64,000 nt of DNA from contig JADKJV010000001.1 of NCBI GenBank assembly GCA_016720825.1, positions 496,001-560,000 on the forward strand, given 5' to 3'. The notes under the pieces are model-generated. The model saw nothing but the letters and a program-made list of their open reading frames with translations. It searched no databases and was not told where the DNA came from. This DNA is from Chitinophagaceae bacterium (GTDB lineage: Bacteria > Bacteroidota > Bacteroidia > Chitinophagales > Chitinophagaceae). Positions 7,536 to 15,447 of the stretch are shown here, piece by piece. Made by a program: the position numbers and the translations under genes. Every line of letters begins with the position of its first letter. Within the stretch, counting starts at the first letter, position 1.

Positions 7536-8966
7536 TTAATCATATTTACGCTTGATAAACCAGGCATCACTGAGTGAAAGACCAATAGAGAAACGGAAAT
7601 TATTTTCTTTCAGCAAATTGGTATTGTTACCGCGTTTGCCATACTCAAACCCGAGGTTTACACGGGTAGTCTGGTTACCTGCAGAAGCATTTCTTCCAAT
7701 GATCGGAAGTCCCAGTCCAAAGCTCGCACCATAAGTGGAAAGCTTGTTCTGGAATTTGATATAGTCAGGGCCTGCAAATACACCGAACCGGTAGTTTACA
7801 TAGCTCCAGTAAGTTCTTTTAGGCGCAGGGCTGATTTGGGCACCTGCACGGATTTCCCATTTATTCTGTACAGAATCTGACTGGCCATAAAAACGGTAGT
7901 TTGACCAGTTTTGCCTTGAATAATCAATGCCGAATAACCAGCCACCGGATTTGTTCACGACAACCAGTTTCTGCAGGGTAAAACCAACTGTGATGTTGGC
8001 AGGCAGGATCACCTTGCCCTTAATATTGCGGATATCACTTACACTGTCAACACGAACATTGCCCTGGTTATCGTCGAATATGAAAGTCTCCCGAATGCGA
8101 TCCTGTGTGGCATTCAGGTTTTGCTGCCAGTTGCCGAAACCACCAACAGTAAGTAATAATAAATTCTTAATCGGCAGGCGGTACTGGAAACCTACATCGA
8201 AATGGATATTGCCGAAATTGGTTTTTGTTTCGTAGTTGGCTGCGCGGTATTGTACCGTATCGTTGATCAGAGTGCGGCGGGTGCTGTAATCTTTTGTACC
8301 AAAAAGGTAACCGAAATTAAAACCGAAACTGAGCTGCTGTTCACGGTCTTCCGCACTTTTCATTACTTTTCTGAAAACGGAAAACCCTGTACCCATAGAA
8401 GCCAGGAAGGTTCCGCCATCACCGGTGTACCTGGTATTGGCACTATCGATAGGGAGACCTGTAAGGGGATCAAACAGCCTTTCATTCTTATAAATATCAT
8501 AGCTGATCCTGGAAATCGGGCGAAGACCAAAGCTCAGGCCCCAGTTTGCTTTCAGCGGAACACCCACCATCACGTGTGAAAACAGGGCATTCGAAGCGGT
8601 GAACTTGGTGCTTTTTGAAGGCTCACGCAGAGTGCGGTTTTCGAAATTCATACCCACGTCAAACAGGGCGCGGCCGGAGTTCATTTTTTTGGATTTCGCC
8701 TCCACATAACTCTGGAAGGTGGAATATGACGCCGGATTGCTGTAATTGATGGATAAAAAATCGCTGTAACCGGCAGCAATACCGCCCAAAGAACGGTTGG
8801 TAACATTGGTTGAAGGGACTAAATCTCCCAGCCCGTAACGGGAATAAGGGGAATTATCCTGCGCCGAAACCGGGTTCAGCCCGGTGAAAAGAAGCCCAAG
8901 AACCAGCCCGCATGAGTAGCGTAACCTCTTGATTTTCTTAGGGGTTATTGACTTCACTAATTGCAT
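7536..8966 (-). CDS. Outer-membrane beta-barrel protein (conserved in coaX-lptC cluster)
   Basis: A 476-residue protein with a signal peptide cut after LNPVSA (about residue 35). The mature start DNSPYSRYGLGDL is a hallmark of a Bacteroidota outer-membrane family found between coaX and lptC. Many alternating strands and aromatic ends, and a C-terminal LGLSLSDAWFIKRKYD, fit a beta-barrel related to FadL/OMP types. Its start overlaps coaX by 29 bases, so expression is probably coupled. The function is not established; a link to envelope biogenesis is inferred from lptC. Confidence 0.85.
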   Translation of the reverse strand: MQLVKSITPKKIKRLRYSCGLVLGLLFTGLNPVSAQDNSPYSRYGLGDLVPSTNVTNRSLGGIAAGYSDFLSINYSNPASYSTFQSYVEAKSKKMNSGRALFDVGMNFENRTLREPSKSTKFTASNALFSHVMVGVPLKANWGLSFGLRPISRISYDIYKNERLFDPLTGLPIDSANTRYTGDGGTFLASMGTGFSVFRKVMKSAEDREQQLSFGFNFGYLFGTKDYSTRRTLINDTVQYRAANYETKTNFGNIHFDVGFQYRLPIKNLLLLTVGGFGNWQQNLNATQDRIRETFIFDDNQGNVRVDSVSDIRNIKGKVILPANITVGFTLQKLVVVNKSGGWLFGIDYSRQNWSNYRFYGQSDSVQNKWEIRAGAQISPAPKRTYWSYVNYRFGVFAGPDYIKFQNKLSTYGASFGLGLPIIGRNASAGNQTTRVNLGFEYGKRGNNTNLLKENNFRFSIGLSLSDAWFIKRKYD

Positions 8967-9666
8967 ACAGACCTTTAAAGATTAAATCAGGGTCTGCAAA
9001 TATCCTGTTTTTAAGGTGCGAAGCCAAATACACTATATCACCCCCGGTTAAGACGACGTTAAAGTTCCGGTACTTTTCCCTGTATGCGTCAATGAAACCA
9101 TCGATCTCTTTGGCCATGCCGAGCACCACTCCGGAGAGGATATTGGTCTCGGTATCATAGCCCATCAGGGGCAAATTACCGCTGGCCTTCACCAGTGGCA
9201 GCTTGGCGGTGTAATAATTGAGTGATTTCAGCCGCATTTCAAGTCCGGGCGAAATACCACCCCCGATAAATTCATGGTATTTGTTGATGAAGTTATAGGT
9301 GATGCATGTTCCCAGGGCTATCACGAGGCTGTTCTTACCAGGATAATAATGCGTGGCAGCCGCACAAAGCGCCAGGCGGTCGGCACCAATGGATTCAGGC
9401 TTGCCAACTGGTGTGGTGAATGCCACTTTAGTCAGGTGACTGAGTTTGTGGAATTTTGTACGCGACGCCAGTTGCTCTTCCAGCTGCGGGTTGTGATCAA
9501 TTACAGAAGATAAAATGGATTTCTGCGGGTTGAACTGGTTCAGCAGTGCTGTAATGCTTTCTGTGGTATCATCAGGCAGTACTAAAACTTCCTTTATTTC
9601 AGCATCATGGAATACGGCTGCTTTTTTCCGGGTATTGCCAAAGTCAAAACAGATTGTTGTTGTCAT
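8938..9666 (-). CDS. coaX: Type III pantothenate kinase
   Basis: The first enzyme of coenzyme A synthesis, phosphorylating pantothenate. From the ATG at 9666 the protein has 242 residues, the normal CoaX size. The N-terminal phosphate-binding DFGNT motif is at about residues 7-11. GADRLALCAAA near residue 95 and ALGTCITYNFI near residue 118 are the other ASKHA-fold motifs of this type. The frame extends to 9729 but the extra 21 residues are not CoaX-like. It is the first gene of the coaX-OMP-lptC operon. Confidence 0.93.
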   Translation of the reverse strand: MTTTICFDFGNTRKKAAVFHDAEIKEVLVLPDDTTESITALLNQFNPQKSILSSVIDHNPQLEEQLASRTKFHKLSHLTKVAFTTPVGKPESIGADRLALCAAATHYYPGKNSLVIALGTCITYNFINKYHEFIGGGISPGLEMRLKSLNYYTAKLPLVKASGNLPLMGYDTETNILSGVVLGMAKEIDGFIDAYREKYRNFNVVLTGGDIVYLASHLKNRIFADPDLIFKGLYAISEVNNP

Positions 9667-9791
9667 ATGAGGAAGTCGGGAGACCGAAAGTCGGAAAGTC
9701 CGGAGGAAGGAACAAATTTTAATTGCCAAAGCAATTGTTTTTCTCGCAGCGCGCGCGGCGGAGCAGCGAATACAAAGCCACCAGCTAAATT

Positions 9792-9832
9792 CTTTGTGAA
9801 CTTTGTTCTTCCTTTGTGATCCTTGTGGTTAA
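9792..9832. repeat. CTTTGTG-type half repeat
   Basis: The words TTTGTGAAC, TTTGTTCTT, CCTTTGTG and CCTTGTGGTTAA form one arm of the CACAAAG palindrome family; the opposite arm is missing. The repeat ends at the ATG of the LON-domain gene, so it makes up that gene's 5' leader. Confidence 0.6.
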
Positions 9833-10506
9833 TGTATTTAACTCCTAATTTGCACCCTCAACCCAACGCATTGACCAATTTCATTCCCATCTTCCCCCTC
9901 GAAATAGTCGTCTACCCCGGCGAAGAACTCAACATTCACATTTTCGAAGACAGGTACAAACAGCTGATCCGCGAATGTTACACTGCTAAAAAACCTTTTG
10001 GCATCCCGACGGTAATTGACAATAAAGTGCAGGAATACGGATCCATGGTTGAAATCACAACCATGGCTAAAGAATATGAAAACGGGGAGATGGATATCCG
10101 CACCAAAGGAGTCCGTGTTTTCAGGATACTGGAACTGATCCGTGAAATACCGGATAAACTATACAGCGGCGCCATTGTGAATTACCCGCAGAATAACCGC
10201 ACCGGGAATCCCGACAATATGCGGAAGATCATCAGCACCACCCGTGAACTGCATGGCCTGCTCCGCGTGACAAAGGATTTCAAAAAACCGGATGAGTTCC
10301 TGCTCTCCTACGACCTCGCCCATCATGTAGGATTATCATTGCAGGAAGAATATGAACTGCTGGCACTGATGGACGAACGCCAGCGGGAAGAATACCTGAA
10401 ACGCTACCTCGCCAAAGCCATTCCCATGCTTACCGGGATGGAACAGCTGAAAGAGAAAATCAAGCTGAATGGGCATTTCAAGAACCTGGAAGGGTTTAAT
10501 CTTTAA
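9832..10506 (+). CDS. LON peptidase substrate-binding domain protein
   Basis: A 224-residue protein starts with NFIPIFPLEIVVYPGEELNI, the classic opening of the Lon N-terminal (LAN) domain, and continues with IHIFEDRYKQLIRECY. No AAA+ or Ser-Lys protease domain follows, so it is a stand-alone substrate-binding domain. Such proteins are widespread in bacteria; their role is poorly known, perhaps adaptor or chaperone-like. The preferred start at 9832 follows immediately after a repeat; an in-frame ATG at 9823 lies inside it. Confidence 0.92.
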   Translation: MYLTPNLHPQPNALTNFIPIFPLEIVVYPGEELNIHIFEDRYKQLIRECYTAKKPFGIPTVIDNKVQEYGSMVEITTMAKEYENGEMDIRTKGVRVFRILELIREIPDKLYSGAIVNYPQNNRTGNPDNMRKIISTTRELHGLLRVTKDFKKPDEFLLSYDLAHHVGLSLQEEYELLALMDERQREEYLKRYLAKAIPMLTGMEQLKEKIKLNGHFKNLEGFNL

Positions 10507-10656
10507 AGTCTTTCCACATAAACACATAAGACACATAGAAGCACATAGGAATACAGACGAAGAGTTCCATAGAAGTGACTTTCGAAACTAATAGTTCTGC
10601 GTAGCTGTATTTCTATGTGTTTCTATGTGTCTATGTGCCTATGTGGTAAAGACTTT
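10505..10656. repeat. CACATAG/CTATGTG palindromic element, complete copy 1
   Basis: The 152-bp element begins AAAGTCTTTCCACATA and ends TATGTGGTAAAGACTTT, so its ends are inverted repeats. The arms contain CACATAG words with a roughly 8-bp spacing. The central loop (ATACAGA, GAAGTGA, TTTCGAA, TAATAG, CTGTATT) is shared with the copy at 14552-14731, showing that whole elements, not just the arms, are dispersed. The layout resembles a non-autonomous MITE or large REP element. The right arm overlaps the 3' end of the glycosyltransferase gene, whose stop codon it supplies. Confidence 0.7.
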
Positions 10657-11414
10657 TTTTCTTCGACTTTATACATCTCCTTCAACCTCGAATATTTCAG
10701 GAAAGTATAAAACGCCGTCATTTTTGCGCACACAAATCCTTCATGGCCGTCGAGGAAACCGCCTTTGAAGAAGTAGTATTTGATAAAATTGAAGGTGGGT
10801 GCCACGCGTATTTTATACCAGGAAGCCTTTTTGTTGTTTTTGAAATATTGCCCGGCACGCAGTTCAGCATAATGTGCCATTTTGATCGCGTATTCCGCAA
10901 TATCTTTCATGGTCCGGTGCAGAATAGCCCCTTTGATTTTACTGATAGAAACGCCAGCCGGGATAATCAGTTCTTCATGCACAGGTGCCTCGTTCCATAA
11001 TACCAGTTTGCGGTTGAATAAACGGATATGGCTGTCATCACCCCATTCACCGAAGCGCAAGTGAACATTGCCGAGGAAATTTTTAAAGCGGATATCATAC
11101 ACTGTTTTCTCTTCTGCTCCGTCAAAAGACTGGAGCGAAGCGACCAGTGTTTCATCCGGTGTTTCATCCGCGTCCAGGCTCAGTATCCAATCGTGTTTGG
11201 CGAGTGCGCAGGCTTTGTTTTTTGTACGGCCGAATCCTTCCCAGGGACCCTGCTCAAGCCGGACAGGGTATTGCCTGACAATAGAAACCGTTTCATCCGT
11301 ACTGCCATTATCGTACACGATGATATCATCGCTCACACCCTTGATTTTCTCCAGCGTGTGGCCGATAACAGCTGCTTCATTTTTACAGATAATAACAATG
11401 GATATTCCCGTCAT
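10623..11414 (-). CDS. Family 2 glycosyltransferase (LPS-core type)
   Basis: A 263-residue GT-A fold glycosyltransferase from the ATG at 11414. It opens with SIVIICKNEAAVIGHTLEKI and carries the metal-binding LSLDADETPDE stretch; overall it resembles WaaE/LgtF-type enzymes that add a sugar to lipopolysaccharide inner core. No transmembrane segment is seen, so it is probably peripheral on the inner membrane. It starts one base after the stop of the O-antigen ligase gene, a clear functional pair. Its last ten or so residues (KSLPHRHIDT) are encoded by the CACATAG repeat, which suggests the original C-terminus was replaced. Confidence 0.92.
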   Translation of the reverse strand: MTGISIVIICKNEAAVIGHTLEKIKGVSDDIIVYDNGSTDETVSIVRQYPVRLEQGPWEGFGRTKNKACALAKHDWILSLDADETPDETLVASLQSFDGAEEKTVYDIRFKNFLGNVHLRFGEWGDDSHIRLFNRKLVLWNEAPVHEELIIPAGVSISKIKGAILHRTMKDIAEYAIKMAHYAELRAGQYFKNNKKASWYKIRVAPTFNFIKYYFFKGGFLDGHEGFVCAKMTAFYTFLKYSRLKEMYKVEEKKSLPHRHIDT

Positions 11415-11415
11415 A

Positions 11416-12660
11416 TTATTTTTCGGATGTCCGGTTCGTGCTGAGCCAGCTCCACCAGCCCAACGTGATAAAAGTATACAGAAAAACGCCGAATTGCACC
11501 TCCAGGCCAATATCAAATAAAAAACCACCCGCAATTCCAGCCTGGATTATATACCAGGGTAATTTTTCCCTGACCCTTGTAAAAAAAGGAATGATCATGG
11601 CCGCCAGGCAAACCAGTAAGCCAATCCACCCTGCGCCTGCACCATAAACCAGGTATTCGCTGCTTGGATAAATTTTCTCGCGCTCATCCAGCAGCGGATA
11701 ATTTTCATCGTACCAGGCATGGGTGGCAGCACGGATGTCGCCAAAACCATAACCTGTAACCGGCTGTTGCTGTAATAAAGCCCAGCCTGCTTTATAAGAT
11801 ATCACCCGGTTTCCATCATTTGAATTCCTCAGGTATTCGTCGTTCCTTATAAAACCGGCATCATATAAAATATAATGCACGCGGTTTTTAAATGTTGGCA
11901 GGGTATAATATGCCGCCAGCGGCAAGCCGGTCAGCAAAAGCAACACCAGTGCACCGGTCATCAACCGCCGGGATTTCAACATCACCCAAATACCCAGTAA
12001 AAAAACCGAACCATATAAACAGAACAGGCCGGTCCTGGCCGCCAGGATATGTAAAAAAATGGCCAGCCAGGCGGCATTCAACCATAAAAACAAACTGAGC
12101 ATTTTTTGCTGATGGCGTATCTGCCAACCAGTATACACAGCAGTCAGCACTGCTACAGACACCAACCAGCTGTAACGCACATGATCGTTGTCAAGCGGAG
12201 TAAGCATGGTGTTGGACCGGAGATACCCTTCATGGATACCGGCGGTATCCTGCAGGTAATGGGTCATGCTCCAGATGCTGCCTGCACTGGACAGGATTAC
12301 CATGAAAACCGCGAGTATAGTCCATTGCCTGTTTGACAACCCAAGCGGGAATGCAAAAGCAAAAGGGAAGAATAACAGCGGGAGTTTGGTAAACGTCATA
12401 TCAAACCACAGGCGTTGGTCAGCAGACCATGCACCGGATACAAGCGGCACAAAAAACAGCAGGGTCATCATCCATAAGAATGGTGTGTGCAGGAATTTTG
12501 TGGCATATTCTTTAAAACGGGGATGCAGCAGGCAAATCATTACGAAAGCCAGCATGGATATTGCCAGCAGGGTACGCGAAAAGAACAGGCTGGCCGGCAT
12601 AAGCAGGGCCAGCCCAAAAATGATGGAGCTTCTTGCATCATTCTGTAGTCTGTTCAGCAT
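11416..12660 (-). CDS. O-antigen ligase family membrane protein
   Basis: From the ATG at 12660 the protein has 414 residues and about ten to twelve hydrophobic segments. A large loop near residues 280-340 contains GYGFGDIRAATHAWY, as in the WaaL/Wzy-C family. Members join O-antigen or other glycans to lipid A-core, or ligate related polymers, on the periplasmic side. The pairing with a core-type glycosyltransferase supports an envelope glycan role. Upstream in-frame ATGs at 12681 and 12690 are alternatives. The start region overlaps that of the divergent meaB gene. Confidence 0.88.
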   Translation of the reverse strand: MLNRLQNDARSSIIFGLALLMPASLFFSRTLLAISMLAFVMICLLHPRFKEYATKFLHTPFLWMMTLLFFVPLVSGAWSADQRLWFDMTFTKLPLLFFPFAFAFPLGLSNRQWTILAVFMVILSSAGSIWSMTHYLQDTAGIHEGYLRSNTMLTPLDNDHVRYSWLVSVAVLTAVYTGWQIRHQQKMLSLFLWLNAAWLAIFLHILAARTGLFCLYGSVFLLGIWVMLKSRRLMTGALVLLLLTGLPLAAYYTLPTFKNRVHYILYDAGFIRNDEYLRNSNDGNRVISYKAGWALLQQQPVTGYGFGDIRAATHAWYDENYPLLDEREKIYPSSEYLVYGAGAGWIGLLVCLAAMIIPFFTRVREKLPWYIIQAGIAGGFLFDIGLEVQFGVFLYTFITLGWWSWLSTNRTSEK

Positions 12661-13589
12661 ACTTTTGTAAACGTACAACATCCGAATCATTGAACTGGCA
12701 GGAATTATTATCAAAAATTGAGCAGGGTGACGCAAGAGCCCTTGCACGCGGCATATCGCTGGTGGAAAACGAATACCCCGGCTATGGTGATTTGTTACGC
12801 GCCATAAAAACTTCTCCTGCAAAAATTATCGGGATCACCGGTCCTCCCGGCGCAGGCAAAAGCACATTAACCGATGCGCTGATAGAACTGCTGGTAAAAG
12901 ACGGGAAAAAAGTGGCGGTGCTTTGTATTGACCCTTCCTCCCCTTTTCACCGGGGAGCGGTGCTGGGCGACCGGATCCGGATGGGCGACTGGTACACGCA
13001 TCCGGATGTATTTATCCGCTCACTCGCCACGCGGGGTTCTTCCGGCGGCTTACATCCGAAAATTATTGAAATCACTGACCTGCTGAAAGCGGCGCAGTAT
13101 GATCATATATTAGTGGAGACGGTGGGTGTTGGCCAGACGGAGATTGAAATTTCAGGTCTTGCTGATGTAACGGTTGTTGTGATGGTACCCGAGGCCGGTG
13201 ATGAAGTACAGACCATGAAAGCCGGGCTGATGGAAATCGCGGATATTTTTGTGGTCAATAAAAGTGACCGGCCGGATGCAGACCTGTTTGTACATCATTT
13301 AAGGCAGATGCTGGCACCGACATTCAATACCCATTACCATGAAGTGCCGGTGGTTAAAACGGTGGCACATGAAAAAAAAGGTATCGCAGAACTGCTGGAT
13401 ATCATCATGCACCAGCTGCAGAAATCACATCTTACTGACCGCCGTTTCTGGCTGCTGGCCGAACGGGCCTTCTGGCTGATTGAACAAAAACGGATGCACG
13501 GTGTTGATAAAGCGGAGCTGAAAAAAGAAATTGAAAAGGTGTACGACAGGGGCAATTTTAATTTATACCAGTTTATAGCCGATAAATAA
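12633..13589 (+). CDS. meaB: Methylmalonyl-CoA mutase-associated GTPase MeaB (ArgK family)
   Basis: A P-loop G3E GTPase that protects and loads B12-dependent methylmalonyl-CoA mutase. Walker A is GITGPPGAGKSTL; CIDPSSPFHRGAVLGDRIRM, ETVGVGQTEIEISGLAD and VNKSD follow in the standard MeaB order. The C-terminal dimerisation helices are present. The true start is uncertain: the ATG at 12633 overlaps the divergent O-antigen ligase start, while a TTG at 12690 (LNWQELLSKIEQ) begins where family similarity begins. The mutase itself is not in this window. The CDGSH gene follows by 11 bases. Confidence 0.93.
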   Translation: MHHSVVCSAYFCKRTTSESLNWQELLSKIEQGDARALARGISLVENEYPGYGDLLRAIKTSPAKIIGITGPPGAGKSTLTDALIELLVKDGKKVAVLCIDPSSPFHRGAVLGDRIRMGDWYTHPDVFIRSLATRGSSGGLHPKIIEITDLLKAAQYDHILVETVGVGQTEIEISGLADVTVVVMVPEAGDEVQTMKAGLMEIADIFVVNKSDRPDADLFVHHLRQMLAPTFNTHYHEVPVVKTVAHEKKGIAELLDIIMHQLQKSHLTDRRFWLLAERAFWLIEQKRMHGVDKAELKKEIEKVYDRGNFNLYQFIADK

Positions 13590-13600
13590 TATTTCAGATT

Positions 13601-13867
13601 ATGGACATGATTTCTGCTGATGGATTACCAAAGACCGTGATTTGCGAACCGGCCGGCATTGATGTGGAACCAGGTAAAGTATATTCCTGGTGCAGCTGCG
13701 GGCTTTCCGCCAAAGAACCTTTTTGCGACAGTGCACATAAAGCTGTTGAAGGAATGCCGTTCAGGAGTGTGAAGGTGTCGTTTGATAAGCCGGAGAAAGT
13801 ATGGTTCTGCCAGTGCAAGAAAACTTCTACACCGCCGTTTTGTGACGGAAGCCATAAGAAGATTTAA
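13601..13867 (+). CDS. Double CDGSH iron-sulfur domain protein
   Basis: An 88-residue protein with two CDGSH-type 2Fe-2S sites. Each uses three Cys and one His: C31, C33, C42, H46 (CSCGLSAKEPFCDSAH) and C70, C72, C81, H85 (CQCKKTSTPPFCDGSH). The first has the variant FCDSAH, keeping the ligands. This matches the mitoNEET-related bacterial class with tandem motifs. The role is probably redox or cluster transfer in the cytoplasm. It is likely cotranscribed with meaB, although no known link exists between them. Confidence 0.93.
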   Translation: MDMISADGLPKTVICEPAGIDVEPGKVYSWCSCGLSAKEPFCDSAHKAVEGMPFRSVKVSFDKPEKVWFCQCKKTSTPPFCDGSHKKI

Positions 13868-13870
13868 TTT

Positions 13871-13989
13871 TTACCACAAAGAACACAAAGAAATACCACT
13901 AAGAACACAAGAGGTTATCCTTGTGTTCTTTGTGGTATTTCTTTGTGCCCCTTGCATTGCCCGCCATAGCGAAGCGAAGGAGGGTGGTA
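13871..13989. repeat. CACAAAG palindrome with GC-rich insert module
   Basis: ACCACAAAG and ACACAAAG words on the left pair with CTTTGTGG and CTTTGTG words on the right. The right side continues into GCCCGCC..GCGAAGCGAAGG..GGTGGTAA (13960-13989). This is the reverse of a module found intact at 14564-14588 and 51287-51311, placed between the terminal ACCAC and the inner arms. It lies between convergent genes (CDGSH and 13998-14513) and could act as a two-way terminator. Confidence 0.65.
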
Positions 13990-13997
13990 AGATGTAT

Positions 13998-14513
13998 TTA
14001 AAATTTTATACTGTTCATTATTTTTCCCGCTGTCGCCGCCATATTATCCTGTCCTACAGCCGCAGTATACGTAATCATATACAGCACCCCGTTCTTAATA
14101 CACATCCATTGTTTAATCCTGATTGCATAATCTACTGAGGCTTGTGTGAATGAATAAACATATTCATAAGCCTCAATACCATTCCAGGTAAAATACCGGC
14201 TGCTGATTTTTTGATAATTGTCGTAGGCTGTTTTTATGCTTGTTTCAACATCTGGGATCAGCTCACGGATTTTATAATTAGCCAGGTCGGGTGAAGGGTT
14301 GGCGCTGATATTTATATTCTGCCTGAATTTATCATCGGCAGATTCTTCGGGAGAAGTAAAGAACACCCGATTTCCCTCTTTGATTTTATTTTCCCATGTA
14401 TCAGGGTAGCTGGCCGTGAAATGGCCGGCAGTATCACGGAATGCTTTCCAGGTTTGAGCATTTGTATTTGCGAAGAAGGAGATAAACAGTGCGAGGAAGA
14501 GAAAGCGTTTCAT
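13998..14513 (-). CDS. Secreted hypothetical protein, PsbP-like
   Basis: A 171-residue protein with a signal peptide ending FFANTNA. The mature part starts QTWKAFRDTAGHFTASYPDTW, and the repeated wording (ENKIKEGNRVFFTSPEE, a C-terminal AATAGKIMNSIKF) resembles the PsbP/DUF1795-like fold seen in many small exported proteins. It is probably periplasmic. No catalytic residues are evident. It is a single gene on the minus strand between two repeats. The fold assignment is tentative. Confidence 0.7.
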   Translation of the reverse strand: MKRFLFLALFISFFANTNAQTWKAFRDTAGHFTASYPDTWENKIKEGNRVFFTSPEESADDKFRQNINISANPSPDLANYKIRELIPDVETSIKTAYDNYQKISSRYFTWNGIEAYEYVYSFTQASVDYAIRIKQWMCIKNGVLYMITYTAAVGQDNMAATAGKIMNSIKF

Positions 14514-14551
14514 GGTGGGGGTGTTTGTGTAAAACTACGGAAATATGTAAG

Positions 14552-14731
14552 AGTCTTTACCACCCACCTACGCTTCGCTTCGGCGGGCAAGGCATAGGCA
14601 CATAGACACATAGGAACACATAGAAAATACAGAGAACAGTTCCTAAAGAAGTGAATTTTCGAATAATAGGGATTGCGTACTGTATTCCTATGTGTACCTA
14701 TGTGTCTATGTGCCTATATGGTGAAGACTTT
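14552..14731. repeat. CACATAG/CTATGTG palindromic element, complete copy 2
   Basis: The element starts AGTCTTTACCAC and ends GGTGAAGACTT, with CACATAG words on the left and CTATGTG words on the right. Just inside the left end is the GC-rich insert module (14564-14588). The loop shares ATACAGA, AGTTCC, GAAGTGA, TTTTCGAA, TAATAG, TGCGTA and CTGTATT with 10505-10656. A long frame starting inside this element is an artefact of translating the repeat. Confidence 0.7.
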
Positions 14732-14783
14732 ATTTAACAATTCCCTGCATCTTTCATTTTTCGGTTTACTTACTTTCACTAGT

Positions 14784-15380
14784 ATGATCAGGTTGCTGCT
14801 TATTACAACTTTTCTAAACCTTTACTCAACCAGTTTCTGCCAGCAAAACTTTTTGGCGATTAAGAAAGGGAATAAAACCATTGGCCGTTATTGGCAGGGG
14901 CAACTGTTTTCTTTCCAGGACCAGAATAAACAGTGGCAGAAAGGCAGGATAGTGCGGGTTGACAAGGACTCCTTTTTTATCAAGCCAGAAATCGTTTATT
15001 ATTACCTCATGGGAACTGATACAGTTCATCTTTTCACTGCCAGCTATGCATTTTCAGATGTGTATGCTATTCCCAAAAAAGGGATTATACTCCATTACAA
15101 GAATGGCAGGTTTGAGATTTCCCGGGAAGGCGGTCATTTGCATTTTTACTGGGTTAAATCCGGCTGGTTATTCAGGGCAGCTGGTGCAGGATATGCGGCA
15201 CTGAATACCATCAATACAATTTCGGATGATAAGTTTACATTAAAAGACGGCCGCCTGGCTGCAGCAGGTGGCGTGTTCTTACTTGGTGTATTATTAAAAC
15301 GGCTGTACAGCCCTGTGATCCGCATACGAAACCAATACAGGCTGGAAAATGTGCAGCTGGGTTCACAACCGGCTGAATAA
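14784..15380 (+). CDS. Hypothetical exported/membrane protein
   Basis: From the ATG at 14784 the 198-residue product has a signal segment (IRLLLITTFLNLYSTSFCQ) and a mature part starting with QNFLAIKKGNKTIGRYWQGQ. It includes VRVDKDSFFIKPEIVYYYLM and, near the C-terminus, a weakly hydrophobic segment (AAAGGVFLLGVLLKRLY). The frame continues upstream to 14673 only by translating a repeat element, so the internal ATG is chosen. No family was recognised; related proteins in the phylum appear as uncharacterised envelope proteins. Confidence 0.65.
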   Translation: MIRLLLITTFLNLYSTSFCQQNFLAIKKGNKTIGRYWQGQLFSFQDQNKQWQKGRIVRVDKDSFFIKPEIVYYYLMGTDTVHLFTASYAFSDVYAIPKKGIILHYKNGRFEISREGGHLHFYWVKSGWLFRAAGAGYAALNTINTISDDKFTLKDGRLAAAGGVFLLGVLLKRLYSPVIRIRNQYRLENVQLGSQPAE

Positions 15381-15447
15381 ATCTATTTACTTACAGATAT
15401 GTTTATCTTTAATTGTATTCTGATTTTCTGATAAACCTTCTTTCATT

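Noticed and set aside
14673..14783. N-terminal extension of the gene at 14784.
   Set aside because: The extra residues are a translation of the CTATGTG repeat element.
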